A stretch of DNA of 64,000 nt from Acinetobacter johnsonii CIP 64.6 (GTDB lineage: Bacteria > Pseudomonadota > Gammaproteobacteria > Pseudomonadales > Moraxellaceae). The notes beneath the pieces were generated by a model. It searched no databases, was not told the DNA's origin, and saw only the letters and a program-made list of their open reading frames with translations. Every line of letters starts with the position of its first letter. Positions within the stretch are counted from its first letter, which is position 1. This document shows, piece by piece, positions 44,557 through 52,634 of the stretch. The position numbers and the translations under genes are program-made. The DNA lies in assembly GCF_000368045.1 (NCBI RefSeq), contig NZ_KB849235.1, positions 782,467-846,466 of the forward strand, read 5' to 3'.

Positions 44557-45027
44557 GCTTTTAATAATAGTGATAAGAGCACCTTTATGTCGCTACTATT
44601 ACATAGTTTAATTTAAGCAACGTTTGGATACGCGAGTGTGGCAGGGATGCCACACGTTATCCATCATAACAGGGATGTTATGTATGGGTAACAAAGGCTT
44701 TTGCTTACTTTTGGCCTATCAAAAGTAAGGTTATTGCCTACGCAAACACCTTTTGTACTTTATTGAAATGTTGAGGCCGTGTACGCACCTAATTTTAAAT
44801 TGGATAAAAAGAAAAATTAGATAAAACTTTATACCTCATTAGTAAATAAATTGACTAATCAACATAGGAAAAACACCTCCACGTTTTAAATAAAATACCG
44901 AAACTGACTAAGTGCTTTTCTATCGTTTTCTCATGATTTTAGATTTCATAAAAATTACAAAACTCACTTGAAGCTTTGACTGTACAGATGCAGCATAAGA
45001 CTCATCTAAAACTTTAAAAACAAATCT
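44557..45027. other. Intergenic region holding hairpin repeat copy B
   Basis: 471 bases. The first third contains the repeat described at 44636-44728. The rest is AT-rich, with no convincing open frame and no clear terminator for the oleate hydratase gene. Confidence 0.5.
44636..44728. repeat. Dispersed hairpin repeat, copy B
   Basis: Three hairpins in a row: GTGTGGCA-GGGA-TGCCACAC (44636-44655); an imperfect one with arms GTTATCCATCATAAC / GTTATGTATGGGTAAC around AGGGAT (44656-44692); and TTACTTTTG-GCCTAT-CAAAAGTAA (44705-44728). AACAAAGG lies between the second and third, as in copy A. Confidence 0.65.
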
Positions 45028-45483
45028 ATGAAACTAGCAGAAGCACTTTTATTGCGTAGTGATTTACAAACCAAACTCACCTCTTTACAACAACGCATCA
45101 ACAATAATGTGCTAATCCAAGAAGGCGATGAACTGAGTGAAGACCCCAATGCGCTGATGGGTGAGGCCTTTAGTGTGAATACAGAATTACATCATCTGAT
45201 TGAAAAAATTCATGCGACCAATGCTCAAGCTAAAACCAGTACGGGTCAATCCATGCTCAGTGTTTTAAACACACGTGATTTACTCACACAACAGCATCGT
45301 ATTATTCAACAGGCCATCGACAGTTCACGACGTGAAAATGGTCGTTATAGTTCCAGTGAAATTCGCTGGGTTAAAACCATTACGGTTGCAGACTTGCAAA
45401 AACAAGCCGATGCAATTAGCCAGCAACTCAGGCAAAATAACTTAGAGATTCAAGCTTCAAATTGGCAAATCGAACTGATCTAG
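45028..45483 (+). CDS. DIP1984-family protein (septicolysin-like)
   Basis: 151 residues, soluble and highly helical. It begins KLAEALLLRSDLQTKLTSLQ and continues RINNNVLIQEGDELSEDPNA, then RDLLTQQHRIIQQAID and WVKTITVADLQKQADAISQQ. This is the standard layout of the DIP1984 family, whose members are annotated 'septicolysin' by homology only. It forms antiparallel coiled coils in known structures. No signal peptide. The molecular role is unknown. Single gene in a repeat-rich spacer. Confidence 0.83.
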   Translation: MKLAEALLLRSDLQTKLTSLQQRINNNVLIQEGDELSEDPNALMGEAFSVNTELHHLIEKIHATNAQAKTSTGQSMLSVLNTRDLLTQQHRIIQQAIDSSRRENGRYSSSEIRWVKTITVADLQKQADAISQQLRQNNLEIQASNWQIELI

Positions 45484-45690
45484 CCAAGTTGAGCCATAAC
45501 AGTTTGGGCATATTGGGCGAGTACAAGGCCTTTTATACGTTTGTAAGGCTTTAATTCAACAAACATTTGCAGGAAGTAAGACGTCTACTTCACATTTTTA
45601 CAAATCTGACGTAGCACAATGCATCTTTTATACTGTACATCGCACCTTGCACCACCATGTACTGACAATATGCCTCCCTATTTTCACCTA

Positions 45691-45894
45691 TTAGTACGTA
45701 TCAGCCTGTGTAGGCGTTTTCTGATTAAAAGCCATTTCTTGTGATGGAAGTTTATAGTCACGATCATGCACAGGAACACCACCAATAATCATGGTACGAG
45801 CCTCAGTTCTAGGCTGATTCAAATCCTTTTTTGCATCACACGCGGTCAGTTGAGTGAGCAATAAAACCAATACTAGGGTAGATAAAGTTTTCAT
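45691..45894 (-). CDS. Small lipoprotein, function unknown
   Basis: 67 residues from the second of two adjacent ATGs, five bases after AGGGG. The signal peptide KTLSTLVLVLLLTQLTAC has the lipobox LTAC (cysteine about 19). The mature part is short and polar (KKDLNQPRTEARTMIIGGVP, then HDRDYKLPSQEMAF). The lack of other motifs leaves it unassigned. Confidence 0.7.
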   Translation of the reverse strand: MKTLSTLVLVLLLTQLTACDAKKDLNQPRTEARTMIIGGVPVHDRDYKLPSQEMAFNQKTPTQADTY

Positions 45895-46169
45895 CATATC
45901 CCCTCATTTATCATTATTGTTCTTTCAGCATAGCACTTTTATTTTTCCAATCCTATCGACTTTGTTACAACTCTTATCCATCTACATGATGGTTCTCTGC
46001 ATATTTTCTTTATTAAAAGAAATATCAACTATTCGTAGATAAAACAATAGTATAAATGATTTAAGTTAACCAAAATTCGATTTAAATATTTATCCGACGT
46101 ATTGAAAAAACTATCTTGGCGGAGTCTTATCTTGTTTTATTCAATTTCTTCATCAGCCTGCGGCTCGCC

Positions 46170-46193
46170 CTACTTTTGTTTCGACAAAAGTAG
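46170..46193. repeat. Dispersed hairpin repeat, copy C (short form)
   Basis: CTACTTTTG pairs with CAAAAGTAG around TTTCGA, preceded by GCCTGCGGCTCGCC and followed by GCAAAAC. The TACTTTTG/CAAAAGTA arms match the last hairpin of copy B. Confidence 0.6.
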
Positions 46194-46351
46194 GCAAAAC
46201 CATTGTCATCTGCAAAACCTGTTCATTTCTTGGATTTATTCAAATATAACGAATAAACATTATCTTATTTACACCATGCAGGTTGCAGATGACGTTTCCG
46301 AGTCGCATATTTCTTATCGAAATTAGATTAAATTAGAAAAAGACAAAGGGG

Positions 46352-46381
46352 TTTACAAAATCTTACAGGATTGAATATTTA
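46352..46381 (+). promoter_or_regulatory. Putative sigma-70 promoter of the TetR-MFS-HlyD operon
   Basis: TTTACA at 46352-46357 and TATTTA at 46376-46381 are 18 bases apart. Transcription would begin inside the palindrome that follows, so repressor binding would block it. Confidence 0.5.
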
Positions 46382-46382
46382 C

Positions 46383-46402
46383 AACGGACACTTTTGTCCG
46401 TT
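46383..46402. promoter_or_regulatory. Palindromic operator, probable TetR binding site
   Basis: AACGGACACTTTTGTCCGTT has perfect eight-base arms (AACGGACA / TGTCCGTT) around CTTT. It lies 38 bases before the regulator's start and touches the -10 element, the usual arrangement for autoregulated TetR repressors. Confidence 0.7.
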
Positions 46403-46439
46403 AAATAATAGCACCCCCAAATCAAATGAAATAATCACC

Positions 46440-46988
46440 ATGACCAGTAGGCAACAGCGTGCTGCACAAAACCGTGAGGAATTGCTGGAAGCCGCAGTTC
46501 AGGTTTTTCGTACACACGGGATAAATGCGCCCTTACAACAGGTGATTAACGCAGCCAATGTCGGACGGGCGACTTTTTATCGTAATTTTGATGACCGTCG
46601 TGCCTTAGTGATTGCACTCATGGAGCAAGCTTTGGAACGTCTTGCAGTTCGTGCTGAAGCGTTTTCTCAGTATGACGATGGTTTTATTCGTTTAATTGAA
46701 AACCATGTCTATAACTTACCGTATTTAACTGCACTGATGGAATATTGGCGGGTGATTGAGCGTGATGATCCCGTCATGGTCGATATCTACGCGCGCCGCG
46801 ATGCGATTTTACAGCCTTTGATTGATCAAGCTATTCAGCACGGCGTATGCCGCCCCGATTTGACTACCCAAGATTACGCCATGATTACGGCCATTTTAAG
46901 GACTTCATTTCAAGGGTTGACCGATATAGAGCAACAACAACTTGCACAGCGTGCGATTGAGCTCTTACTCAATGGTATTCGGGCATAA
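46440..46988 (+). CDS. TetR-family transcriptional regulator of the adjacent efflux pump
   Basis: 182 residues from ATG 46440; an in-frame ATG at 46371 would place the start before the operator and is rejected. The N-terminal helix-turn-helix is NREELLEAAVQVFRTHG then NAPLQQVINAANVGRATFYR (about 10-50), ending in the TetR signature YRNFDDRRAL. The C-terminal ligand domain is helical, with no recognisable ligand motif. Twelve bases separate it from the MFS gene. It should repress its own operon through the palindrome at 46383-46402 and release it when a pump substrate binds. Confidence 0.92.
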   Translation: MTSRQQRAAQNREELLEAAVQVFRTHGINAPLQQVINAANVGRATFYRNFDDRRALVIALMEQALERLAVRAEAFSQYDDGFIRLIENHVYNLPYLTALMEYWRVIERDDPVMVDIYARRDAILQPLIDQAIQHGVCRPDLTTQDYAMITAILRTSFQGLTDIEQQQLAQRAIELLLNGIRA

Positions 46989-47000
46989 AGGTCACCACTC

Positions 47001-48650
47001 ATGACACAGCCACCGCGTTTACTCGAACCCGCGCCAAACTGGACAGCTGAAGAAAAACCAACCTTGCCCGGCTCTCCTGCCGTGATTGCGCACTCCACGC
47101 CTAAGCGCTTCGTGTATTTTTTTATTGGTTTGTTTGTCGCACTGTCTGCAAGTCTCAGTAATGGTTTTATTACCGCCAATTTGCCCTTAATTCAGGGCGA
47201 ATATGGACTAACACCCTCTGAGGTGGCATTGATTCCTGCGGCCTATGTCATGGCCAATGTCAGTGCGAACCTGATTCTGTTTAAAGCCCGCCAGCAATAC
47301 GGTCTACGTCTATTTTCTGAAATTGGCCTACTGATTTTTATTGTGGTTTTGGTTCTACACGTCTTTGTGCATACCTTTGAAATGGCGGTATTGGTACGTT
47401 TTATTAGCGGCATGGTTGCAGCACCACTTAGCTCTTTGGGCATGTATTACATTATGCAGGCCTTTAAGCGGGAAAATTTTGGTCGCAGTATTTATTTGGC
47501 TTTAGGCTTTCAGCAGCTCGGTATTCCTTTGGCATGGATCATTTCTCCGTATCTCATTGACGTGAATAACTGGAATGTCCTGTATACCTTTGAAATTGGT
47601 TTAGCGCTGTGCTGTTTCGCAATGGTGGTGTCTCTTAAGCTCCCCCGTAGTTTAAGAATTGCTGTTTTTGAAAAGCAAGACTTCTTCACCTTTGCCCTGC
47701 TTGCGCCTGGTTTTGCTTTTTTGTGTATTGTGCTGACCCAAGGGCCTATCTTGTGGTGGTTTGAAGTGAAATGGTTAGCCTATTTGCTCATTGCAGGGTT
47801 CAGCCTAATTGTCATTGGTTTGGTCTACGAGCATTATCGGGTCAATCCGCTGATTATGACGCGTTGGCTGGGGACATCATCCACGCTTCGTTTTATCATT
47901 GGTGCCTTTGCCATTCGCTTCTTAATGTCGGAGCAAAGTTATGCTGCCGTGAGTTTTCTCAAAACTATGGGCATGGGCCCCGATCAATTTGTGCCGCTCT
48001 ATGTGGTGATCTTTTTAGGCATCGTGTCTGGTACCTTATTTAGTGCCATCACTTTTTCACGTGAACGGATTATTTGGCACTTACTATTAGCAGAAGCTTT
48101 GGTGTTGATTGCTTGCGGACTAGATTTTCACCTTACCAGCGATATTCGCCCTTCCAACTTCTACGGCAGTCAGTTTTTGGTGGGCTTTGCCAGTGGTGTG
48201 TTTATTGGTCCACTCTTGATCACGGGTATCTTAAGCGCCATGCAAAAAGGCCCCACCCATATTGTCACGTTTATTGTTTTATTTTCAGCGACTCAAACAT
48301 TTGGTGGCTTAGTCGGTTCATCGTTTTACTCCACCTATCAACAAGTCCGAACCCAAAACTATCGTGCTGAGATGATTCAACAACTTCCCGAAACCAATCC
48401 ATTGATTGCACAGCGTCTTTTAGCGTATCAACAAAGTTCGCATACTTACACGCTGGATCAGCAGTTAGAGCAACAACAAGCCTTAAAAAATCTCAATCAA
48501 GTGGTGACTCGAGAAGCTCAAGTGCGTGCCTATAACGATGTGATTAGCTTCAATGGTGTCGTTGCCATGTTGCTGTTGTTGTGGGGGGCATTCCTGATTG
48601 CACGAAATCAATATCAACTGCGACAACAAGCGAAAATCGGTCCTGCCTAA
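47001..48650 (+). CDS. MFS drug efflux transporter, EmrB/QacA (DHA2) type
   Basis: 549 residues, about 14 membrane helices. TM1 begins VYFFIGLFVALSASLSNGFI (about 35-54), followed by TANLPLIQGEYGLTPSE, the DHA2 entry motif. The loop RFISGMVAAPLSSLGMYYIM (about 133-152) and the motif-C-like GFQQLGIPLAWIISPYLI (about 169-186) follow. A glutamine-rich periplasmic loop lies near the end (LLAYQQSSHTYTLDQQLEQQ). It pumps drugs across the inner membrane with protons; the HlyD partner carries them through the periplasm. Confidence 0.9.
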   Translation: MTQPPRLLEPAPNWTAEEKPTLPGSPAVIAHSTPKRFVYFFIGLFVALSASLSNGFITANLPLIQGEYGLTPSEVALIPAAYVMANVSANLILFKARQQYGLRLFSEIGLLIFIVVLVLHVFVHTFEMAVLVRFISGMVAAPLSSLGMYYIMQAFKRENFGRSIYLALGFQQLGIPLAWIISPYLIDVNNWNVLYTFEIGLALCCFAMVVSLKLPRSLRIAVFEKQDFFTFALLAPGFAFLCIVLTQGPILWWFEVKWLAYLLIAGFSLIVIGLVYEHYRVNPLIMTRWLGTSSTLRFIIGAFAIRFLMSEQSYAAVSFLKTMGMGPDQFVPLYVVIFLGIVSGTLFSAITFSRERIIWHLLLAEALVLIACGLDFHLTSDIRPSNFYGSQFLVGFASGVFIGPLLITGILSAMQKGPTHIVTFIVLFSATQTFGGLVGSSFYSTYQQVRTQNYRAEMIQQLPETNPLIAQRLLAYQQSSHTYTLDQQLEQQQALKNLNQVVTREAQVRAYNDVISFNGVVAMLLLLWGAFLIARNQYQLRQQAKIGPA

Positions 48651-48682
48651 TACTACTGCTCCCTATTTATTGAGAAATTGTT

Positions 48683-49843
48683 ATGTCTGAAGATCAAAAA
48701 CCAATAGCTCCCGCTGAAACAACTGCAACTTCTGAAGATGCCTCTCAGCCTGAACAGCCCGTGGCAGCAGCAACACCGATTACGCCGCCTTCGAGTAAAC
48801 TAATTCCAACAGCGAAACGTACGCTGATCTTGATGTTTATTGTGCTGATCATCGGTATTGGCATCATTTTATGGGCATGGAAAATTGGGCCCTTTGACAG
48901 TGCTGTTGAGTCAACAGACAACAGCTATGTCAAAGGCAAAACTACAGTGCTTTCTTCGCAAATTAATGGCTATGTCAAAGATGTGTTGGTCAGTGATTTT
49001 GATCATGTCAAAAAAGGACAGGTGTTGATGCATATTGATGCCACGACTTATGACCAAAAAGTGACTCAAGCAGAAGCTGGGGTGGATCAGGCGCAGAATG
49101 CACTGTCCAATCAAAGCCAAAATATTGCACAGCGTAAAGCCGATATTGTGGCGGCAGAAGCTAAGGTCGAACAAGCGCGAGCAGCGTACCAACTGTCATT
49201 GGCACAACAGCAGCGCTATCAACAGTTAGGAGACTCTGGCGCAGCGTCTAAATCGGAACAAGACAAAGCCTTTGCCGATACCCAAAATAATTTAGCTCTA
49301 CTGCAACAAGCACAGGCCAATGTATTGGTGGCGAAAGAAGCGCTCAAAACCGCGCAAGTGGCTGAAACAGGACTTAAAGCACAAGTGACCAATGCCGCTG
49401 CGCAGCTGGATCAAGCCAAAACCACCAAAAATTACAGCAGTATTATCGCCCCGATGGATGGACAACTGGGTGAAGTCAATCCACGTGTGGGACAATATGT
49501 AGCAGCAGGCACACAGTTGCTCTATCTGATTCCGCAGCAAACTTGGGTCACGGCTAACTTTAAAGAGACTCAAATTGCCAATATGAAAATTGGACAAAAA
49601 GCATGGTTCACCGTGGATGCCCTCAATCATCAGAAATTTACAGGCCATGTCGAGCAAATTTCCCCAGCGGCGGGTTCAGAGTTCAGTGTACTTAAAGCTG
49701 ATAATGCGACAGGTAACTTTACCAAAGTGGTACAACGCATTGCGGTACGGATTGCAATTGATCCGAATCAAACGGGCATTGAAAACCTACGTCCAGGCAT
49801 GTCCGTAATTAGTTCGGTCGATACCCAATCTGCACAACATTAA
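48683..49843 (+). CDS. HlyD/EmrA-type periplasmic adaptor
   Basis: 386 residues. A disordered N-terminus is followed by one membrane helix (TLILMFIVLIIGIGIILWAW, about 48-67). The adaptor pattern is VESTDNSYVKGKTTVLSSQI (about 75-94), lipoyl half GYVKDVLVSDFDHVKKGQVL, an alanine/glutamine-rich coiled-coil hairpin (about 130-240) and the second lipoyl half YSSIIAPMDGQLGEVNPRVG (about 252-271). With the MFS gene 32 bases upstream it makes an EmrAB-like pump; a TolC-type channel must come from elsewhere. The stop overlaps a short inverted repeat (CTGCACAA / TTGTGCAG) without a T-run. Confidence 0.9.
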   Translation: MSEDQKPIAPAETTATSEDASQPEQPVAAATPITPPSSKLIPTAKRTLILMFIVLIIGIGIILWAWKIGPFDSAVESTDNSYVKGKTTVLSSQINGYVKDVLVSDFDHVKKGQVLMHIDATTYDQKVTQAEAGVDQAQNALSNQSQNIAQRKADIVAAEAKVEQARAAYQLSLAQQQRYQQLGDSGAASKSEQDKAFADTQNNLALLQQAQANVLVAKEALKTAQVAETGLKAQVTNAAAQLDQAKTTKNYSSIIAPMDGQLGEVNPRVGQYVAAGTQLLYLIPQQTWVTANFKETQIANMKIGQKAWFTVDALNHQKFTGHVEQISPAAGSEFSVLKADNATGNFTKVVQRIAVRIAIDPNQTGIENLRPGMSVISSVDTQSAQH

Positions 49844-49906
49844 TCTTGTGCAGAAGAAATTCATTTTCATTTACACTATGCTCTAAGCCGAGTTGATAAA
49901 AATTCT

Positions 49907-50776
49907 ATGTTTGACCAAATTGCCCAAACCATTCCCTATCAGCAAATTACTGTCGAAGGATTTGAGATCAGCATCAAACGTTTAGACTTGGTCCATCCAC
50001 ACATTTCAGGCAATAAATTTTTTAAACTGAAATACAATCTATTGTCGGCGCAGCAACAAGGCTATAAAAAACTGCTGACTTTTGGCGGTGCCTATTCCAA
50101 TCATATTGCCGCCACGGCCTATGCAGCGCAGTTATTTGGTTTTGAGAGTCTAGGCATTATTCGAGGCGAAGAACTGGCCTGTAAACCCCTGAATACAACT
50201 TTAAATACAGCACAGCAATTCGGCATGCAATTGCAGTTTGTGTCCCGTGAAGCCTATCGTCAAAAGCAAAGCCCAGCATACTTAGCACAGTTACAACAAG
50301 ATTATCCTGATTATTATGTGATTCCCGAAGGGGGAACCAATCCCCTTGCCATTCAAGGCTGCACAGAAATTCTCTCTGATGCGGATCGAGAAAATTTCGA
50401 TCTGATTTGTTGTGCCGTAGGGACGGGTGGCACCATTGCGGGTCTGATTGAAGCCAGTCATCCACAGCAGTACGTTTTGGGCTTCTCCGCGCTCAAAGGT
50501 GATTTTTTGAGTCGAGAACTACAGCAACTGACTGAAAAACGAAATTGGCAAATTACCGATCAATATTGTTGTGGGGGCTATGCAAAAACCACGCCTGAAT
50601 TACTGCAATTTATTCAAGACTTTGAACAGTGCTATCAGATTCCACTGGAACAGATTTACACAGGCAAAATGCTGTTGGGCTTAAGCGATTTAATTCAACA
50701 AGGTTCATTCCCCAAAGATCATCGTATTTTGGTGATTCATTCTGGTGGGCTACAAGGCCGTTTAGCCGCACTTTAG
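49907..50776 (+). CDS. PLP-dependent ACC deaminase / D-cysteine desulfhydrase family enzyme
   Basis: 289 residues, fold type II PLP enzyme. The Schiff-base lysine lies in HPHISGNKFFKLKYNLLSAQ (about 30-49). TFGGAYSNHIAATAYAAQLF (about 59-78) binds the carboxylate, and the phosphate loop is CCAVGTGGTIAGLIEAS (about 166-182). Family members break D-cysteine to pyruvate, ammonia and sulfide, or act on ACC. Somewhat shorter than the usual 320-340 residues. The true substrate is open. Confidence 0.87.
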   Translation: MFDQIAQTIPYQQITVEGFEISIKRLDLVHPHISGNKFFKLKYNLLSAQQQGYKKLLTFGGAYSNHIAATAYAAQLFGFESLGIIRGEELACKPLNTTLNTAQQFGMQLQFVSREAYRQKQSPAYLAQLQQDYPDYYVIPEGGTNPLAIQGCTEILSDADRENFDLICCAVGTGGTIAGLIEASHPQQYVLGFSALKGDFLSRELQQLTEKRNWQITDQYCCGGYAKTTPELLQFIQDFEQCYQIPLEQIYTGKMLLGLSDLIQQGSFPKDHRILVIHSGGLQGRLAAL

Positions 50777-50840
50777 ATAGTCCTGAAAAAGCAAAAAAGA
50801 TGGTCTATAATGCCCTGCTTTATTTTCCCGTGAGTGTGTC

Positions 50841-52040
50841 ATGTCCACAAATCAATATGATGTCTTAGTTTTAGGTGCAGGTGCATCTGGCTTAATGACA
50901 GCCTATATGGCAGCTCAACGTGGACGTAAAGTGGTGGTGGTAGAAAAAGCCAATAAAGTCGGCAAAAAAATTCTCATGTCAGGTGGGGGTAAATGTAACT
51001 TCACCAACCTCTATGTCGAACCAAGCAACTTTATTTCACATAATCCACACTTTGTGATTTCAGCCCTCACTCGCTATACCAATTGGGACTTTATTGGAAT
51101 GGTTTGTGAGTACGGCATTGAATATGAAGAGCGTAAACACGGTCAGCTGTTCACCCTAAAAGGTGCCAAAGAAATTTTAGCCATGCTATTGAGCGAGTGT
51201 GAAAAAACAGGTTTGGTCGACATTAAAACCAACTGTGAAGTGAAAGCCATCACCGCACTCGATGAGCAAGGTTTTCAAATTGCTACGACACTGGGTTATT
51301 TTGAAGCCGAATCTGTAGTCATTGCGTCGGGTGGTTTATCTATTCCGACCTTAGGCGGTTCAGGCATTGGCTATGAAATTGCAAAGCAATTTGGTCACCA
51401 TGTATATCCAACTCGCGCAGGTTTGGTGCCTTTTACCTTTTCAGATAGCTTTAAAGAAGTGACCACTCGCCTAAGTGGCAACGCGGTCGATGCGACTTTA
51501 TCAAATGACTTAAACGCTTTCACTGAGGCCCTTTTATTTACCCATCGTGGACTCAGTGGGCCAAGCTCGCTACAACTGTCGAATTATTGGGATGTCGGAC
51601 AAAGCTTCAAAATTGACTTCCTGCCAAGTGTGGATTTGCACGACTATTTAAAAGCTAAGAAGCACAGTCAACCCAAAGCCTTACTTCGCACTTTAATGGG
51701 TGAACATTTGCCTAAAAGTGTGGTGCTTGAACTGCAAAACCTCATTTGGCCTGAACTGGCTGAAACAGCGATTGGCCAACTGTCGGATGAAAAACTGGAG
51801 CACATTGCAACACGCTTGCATGCGTTTGAAGTCAAACCATCAGGAACTGAAGGCTACCGTACTGCTGAGGTGACTTTAGGCGGTGTAGACACCACTGAAG
51901 TTTCATCGAAAACCATGGAAAGTAAAAAGCAAAAAGGCTTGTACTTTGTCGGTGAAATATTGGATGTGACAGGACATTTGGGTGGTTTTAACTTCCAATG
52001 GGCATGGTCATCTGCGCATGCCGCATCAGAATATGTCTAA
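50841..52040 (+). CDS. HI0933/YhiN-family FAD-dependent oxidoreductase
   Basis: 399 residues. The FAD motif is DVLVLGAGASGLMTAYMAAQ (about 6-25), followed by VVVVEKANKVGKKILMSGGG with K-C-N-F-T (about 32-55), the family hallmark. The second half has SGGLSIPTLGGSGIGYEIAK (about 155-174), EGYRTAEVTLGGVDTTEVSS (about 340-359) and the closing FVGEILDVTGHLGGFNFQWA (about 370-389). Function in E. coli (YhiN) is not established; probably a cytoplasmic flavoenzyme. Confidence 0.9.
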   Translation: MSTNQYDVLVLGAGASGLMTAYMAAQRGRKVVVVEKANKVGKKILMSGGGKCNFTNLYVEPSNFISHNPHFVISALTRYTNWDFIGMVCEYGIEYEERKHGQLFTLKGAKEILAMLLSECEKTGLVDIKTNCEVKAITALDEQGFQIATTLGYFEAESVVIASGGLSIPTLGGSGIGYEIAKQFGHHVYPTRAGLVPFTFSDSFKEVTTRLSGNAVDATLSNDLNAFTEALLFTHRGLSGPSSLQLSNYWDVGQSFKIDFLPSVDLHDYLKAKKHSQPKALLRTLMGEHLPKSVVLELQNLIWPELAETAIGQLSDEKLEHIATRLHAFEVKPSGTEGYRTAEVTLGGVDTTEVSSKTMESKKQKGLYFVGEILDVTGHLGGFNFQWAWSSAHAASEYV

Positions 52041-52061
52041 ACCATCTGCTTAAATGATAAA

Positions 52062-52214
52062 TTATTCTAAATAATCAGTGCGTAGCAGTACGCACTGCTT
52101 TTGCTTCCGCTGACGGGCAAGTGCTAAGTCCATTTTCGCAATGGCAATATGGACATGGCTCGGCTGGATCACTGAACGTTTCGTCATCAATGTTTTTTTT
52201 AATATTTGTATCAT
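52062..52214 (-). CDS. Small basic protein, function unknown
   Basis: 50 residues from ATG 52214, with AAGGA eight bases upstream. The frame is open further upstream but without a site. Sequence features: ILKKTLMTKRSVIQPSHVHI then AIAKMDLALARQRKQKQCVL; basic, no signal peptide, no membrane helix. The clear ribosome site and convergent placement with the flavoprotein gene support a real gene. Confidence 0.55.
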   Translation of the reverse strand: MIQILKKTLMTKRSVIQPSHVHIAIAKMDLALARQRKQKQCVLLRTDYLE

Positions 52215-52381
52215 CTGTTTTTTCCTTTTTAAACTGCAATTTATAAAAATAAATCGTGAAATGTCCATGCAGCTATCACAAAAGTATAGGCATGTAAGTA
52301 TTTCTAATTTATGAAATATCCATATTCCACATGCATCAAACATACCAAATTAAAGTTCATTCAACACTATAGACTTTTGTA

Positions 52382-52573
52382 TTATTTTTCATCAGATTCA
52401 ACCGCATCACGTCCCTCAGTTGCCGCAGTCGGTATTCTTGCAGCATTAGCGTGTGTTGTTCTATCGATTTTCGGTTTTGCAAATACAAATTTATAAGCAC
52501 TCACAAAAAATCCAACCGTAATACCCGCGATGATGATTGGGGCAAAATATTTATTTGGGGCTTTTTTTGACAT
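52382..52573 (-). CDS. Small membrane protein, function unknown
   Basis: 63 residues from ATG 52573. One membrane helix (YFAPIIIAGITVGFFVSAYK, about 8-27) and a charged, disordered tail (PKIDRTTHANAARIP, then GRDAVESDEK). An upstream in-frame ATG (52600) lies within the terminator of the preceding gene and is rejected. Orientation and family unknown. Confidence 0.6.
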   Translation of the reverse strand: MSKKAPNKYFAPIIIAGITVGFFVSAYKFVFAKPKIDRTTHANAARIPTAATEGRDAVESDEK

Positions 52574-52590
52574 CGGTTTACTCCAATAAA

Positions 52591-52622
52591 AAAACACCAA
52601 CCGCCATCAGCGGTCGGTGTTT
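52591..52622 (-). terminator. Terminator after the MscS-like gene
   Basis: AAACACCAACCGC pairs with GCGGTCGGTGTTT around CATCA (one mismatch). On the minus strand it is followed by a T-rich run, 13 bases beyond the stop at 52635. Confidence 0.8.
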
Positions 52623-52634
52623 AGTGTGATTAAT

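Larger units (their letters stand above)
45895..46439. other. Intergenic region with hairpin repeat copy C and the TetR-operon promoter
   Basis: 545 bases. It contains the hairpin at 46170-46193, then AT-rich DNA, then the promoter and operator of the efflux operon. A 74-codon frame at 46102-46326 runs through the hairpin repeat and lacks a start site, so it is not called. Confidence 0.5.

Noticed and set aside
44636..44728. CRISPR-like array
   Set aside because: The repeated arms are single hairpins with different sequences, not identical direct repeats with spacers, and no cas genes are present.
46102..46326. 74-codon open frame in the spacer before the TetR gene
   Set aside because: It runs through hairpin repeat copy C, has no spaced ribosome site and a composition unlike a protein.
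49828..49855. Terminator after the HlyD adaptor
   Set aside because: The inverted repeat CTGCACAA/TTGTGCAG overlaps the stop codon and is not followed by a T-run.
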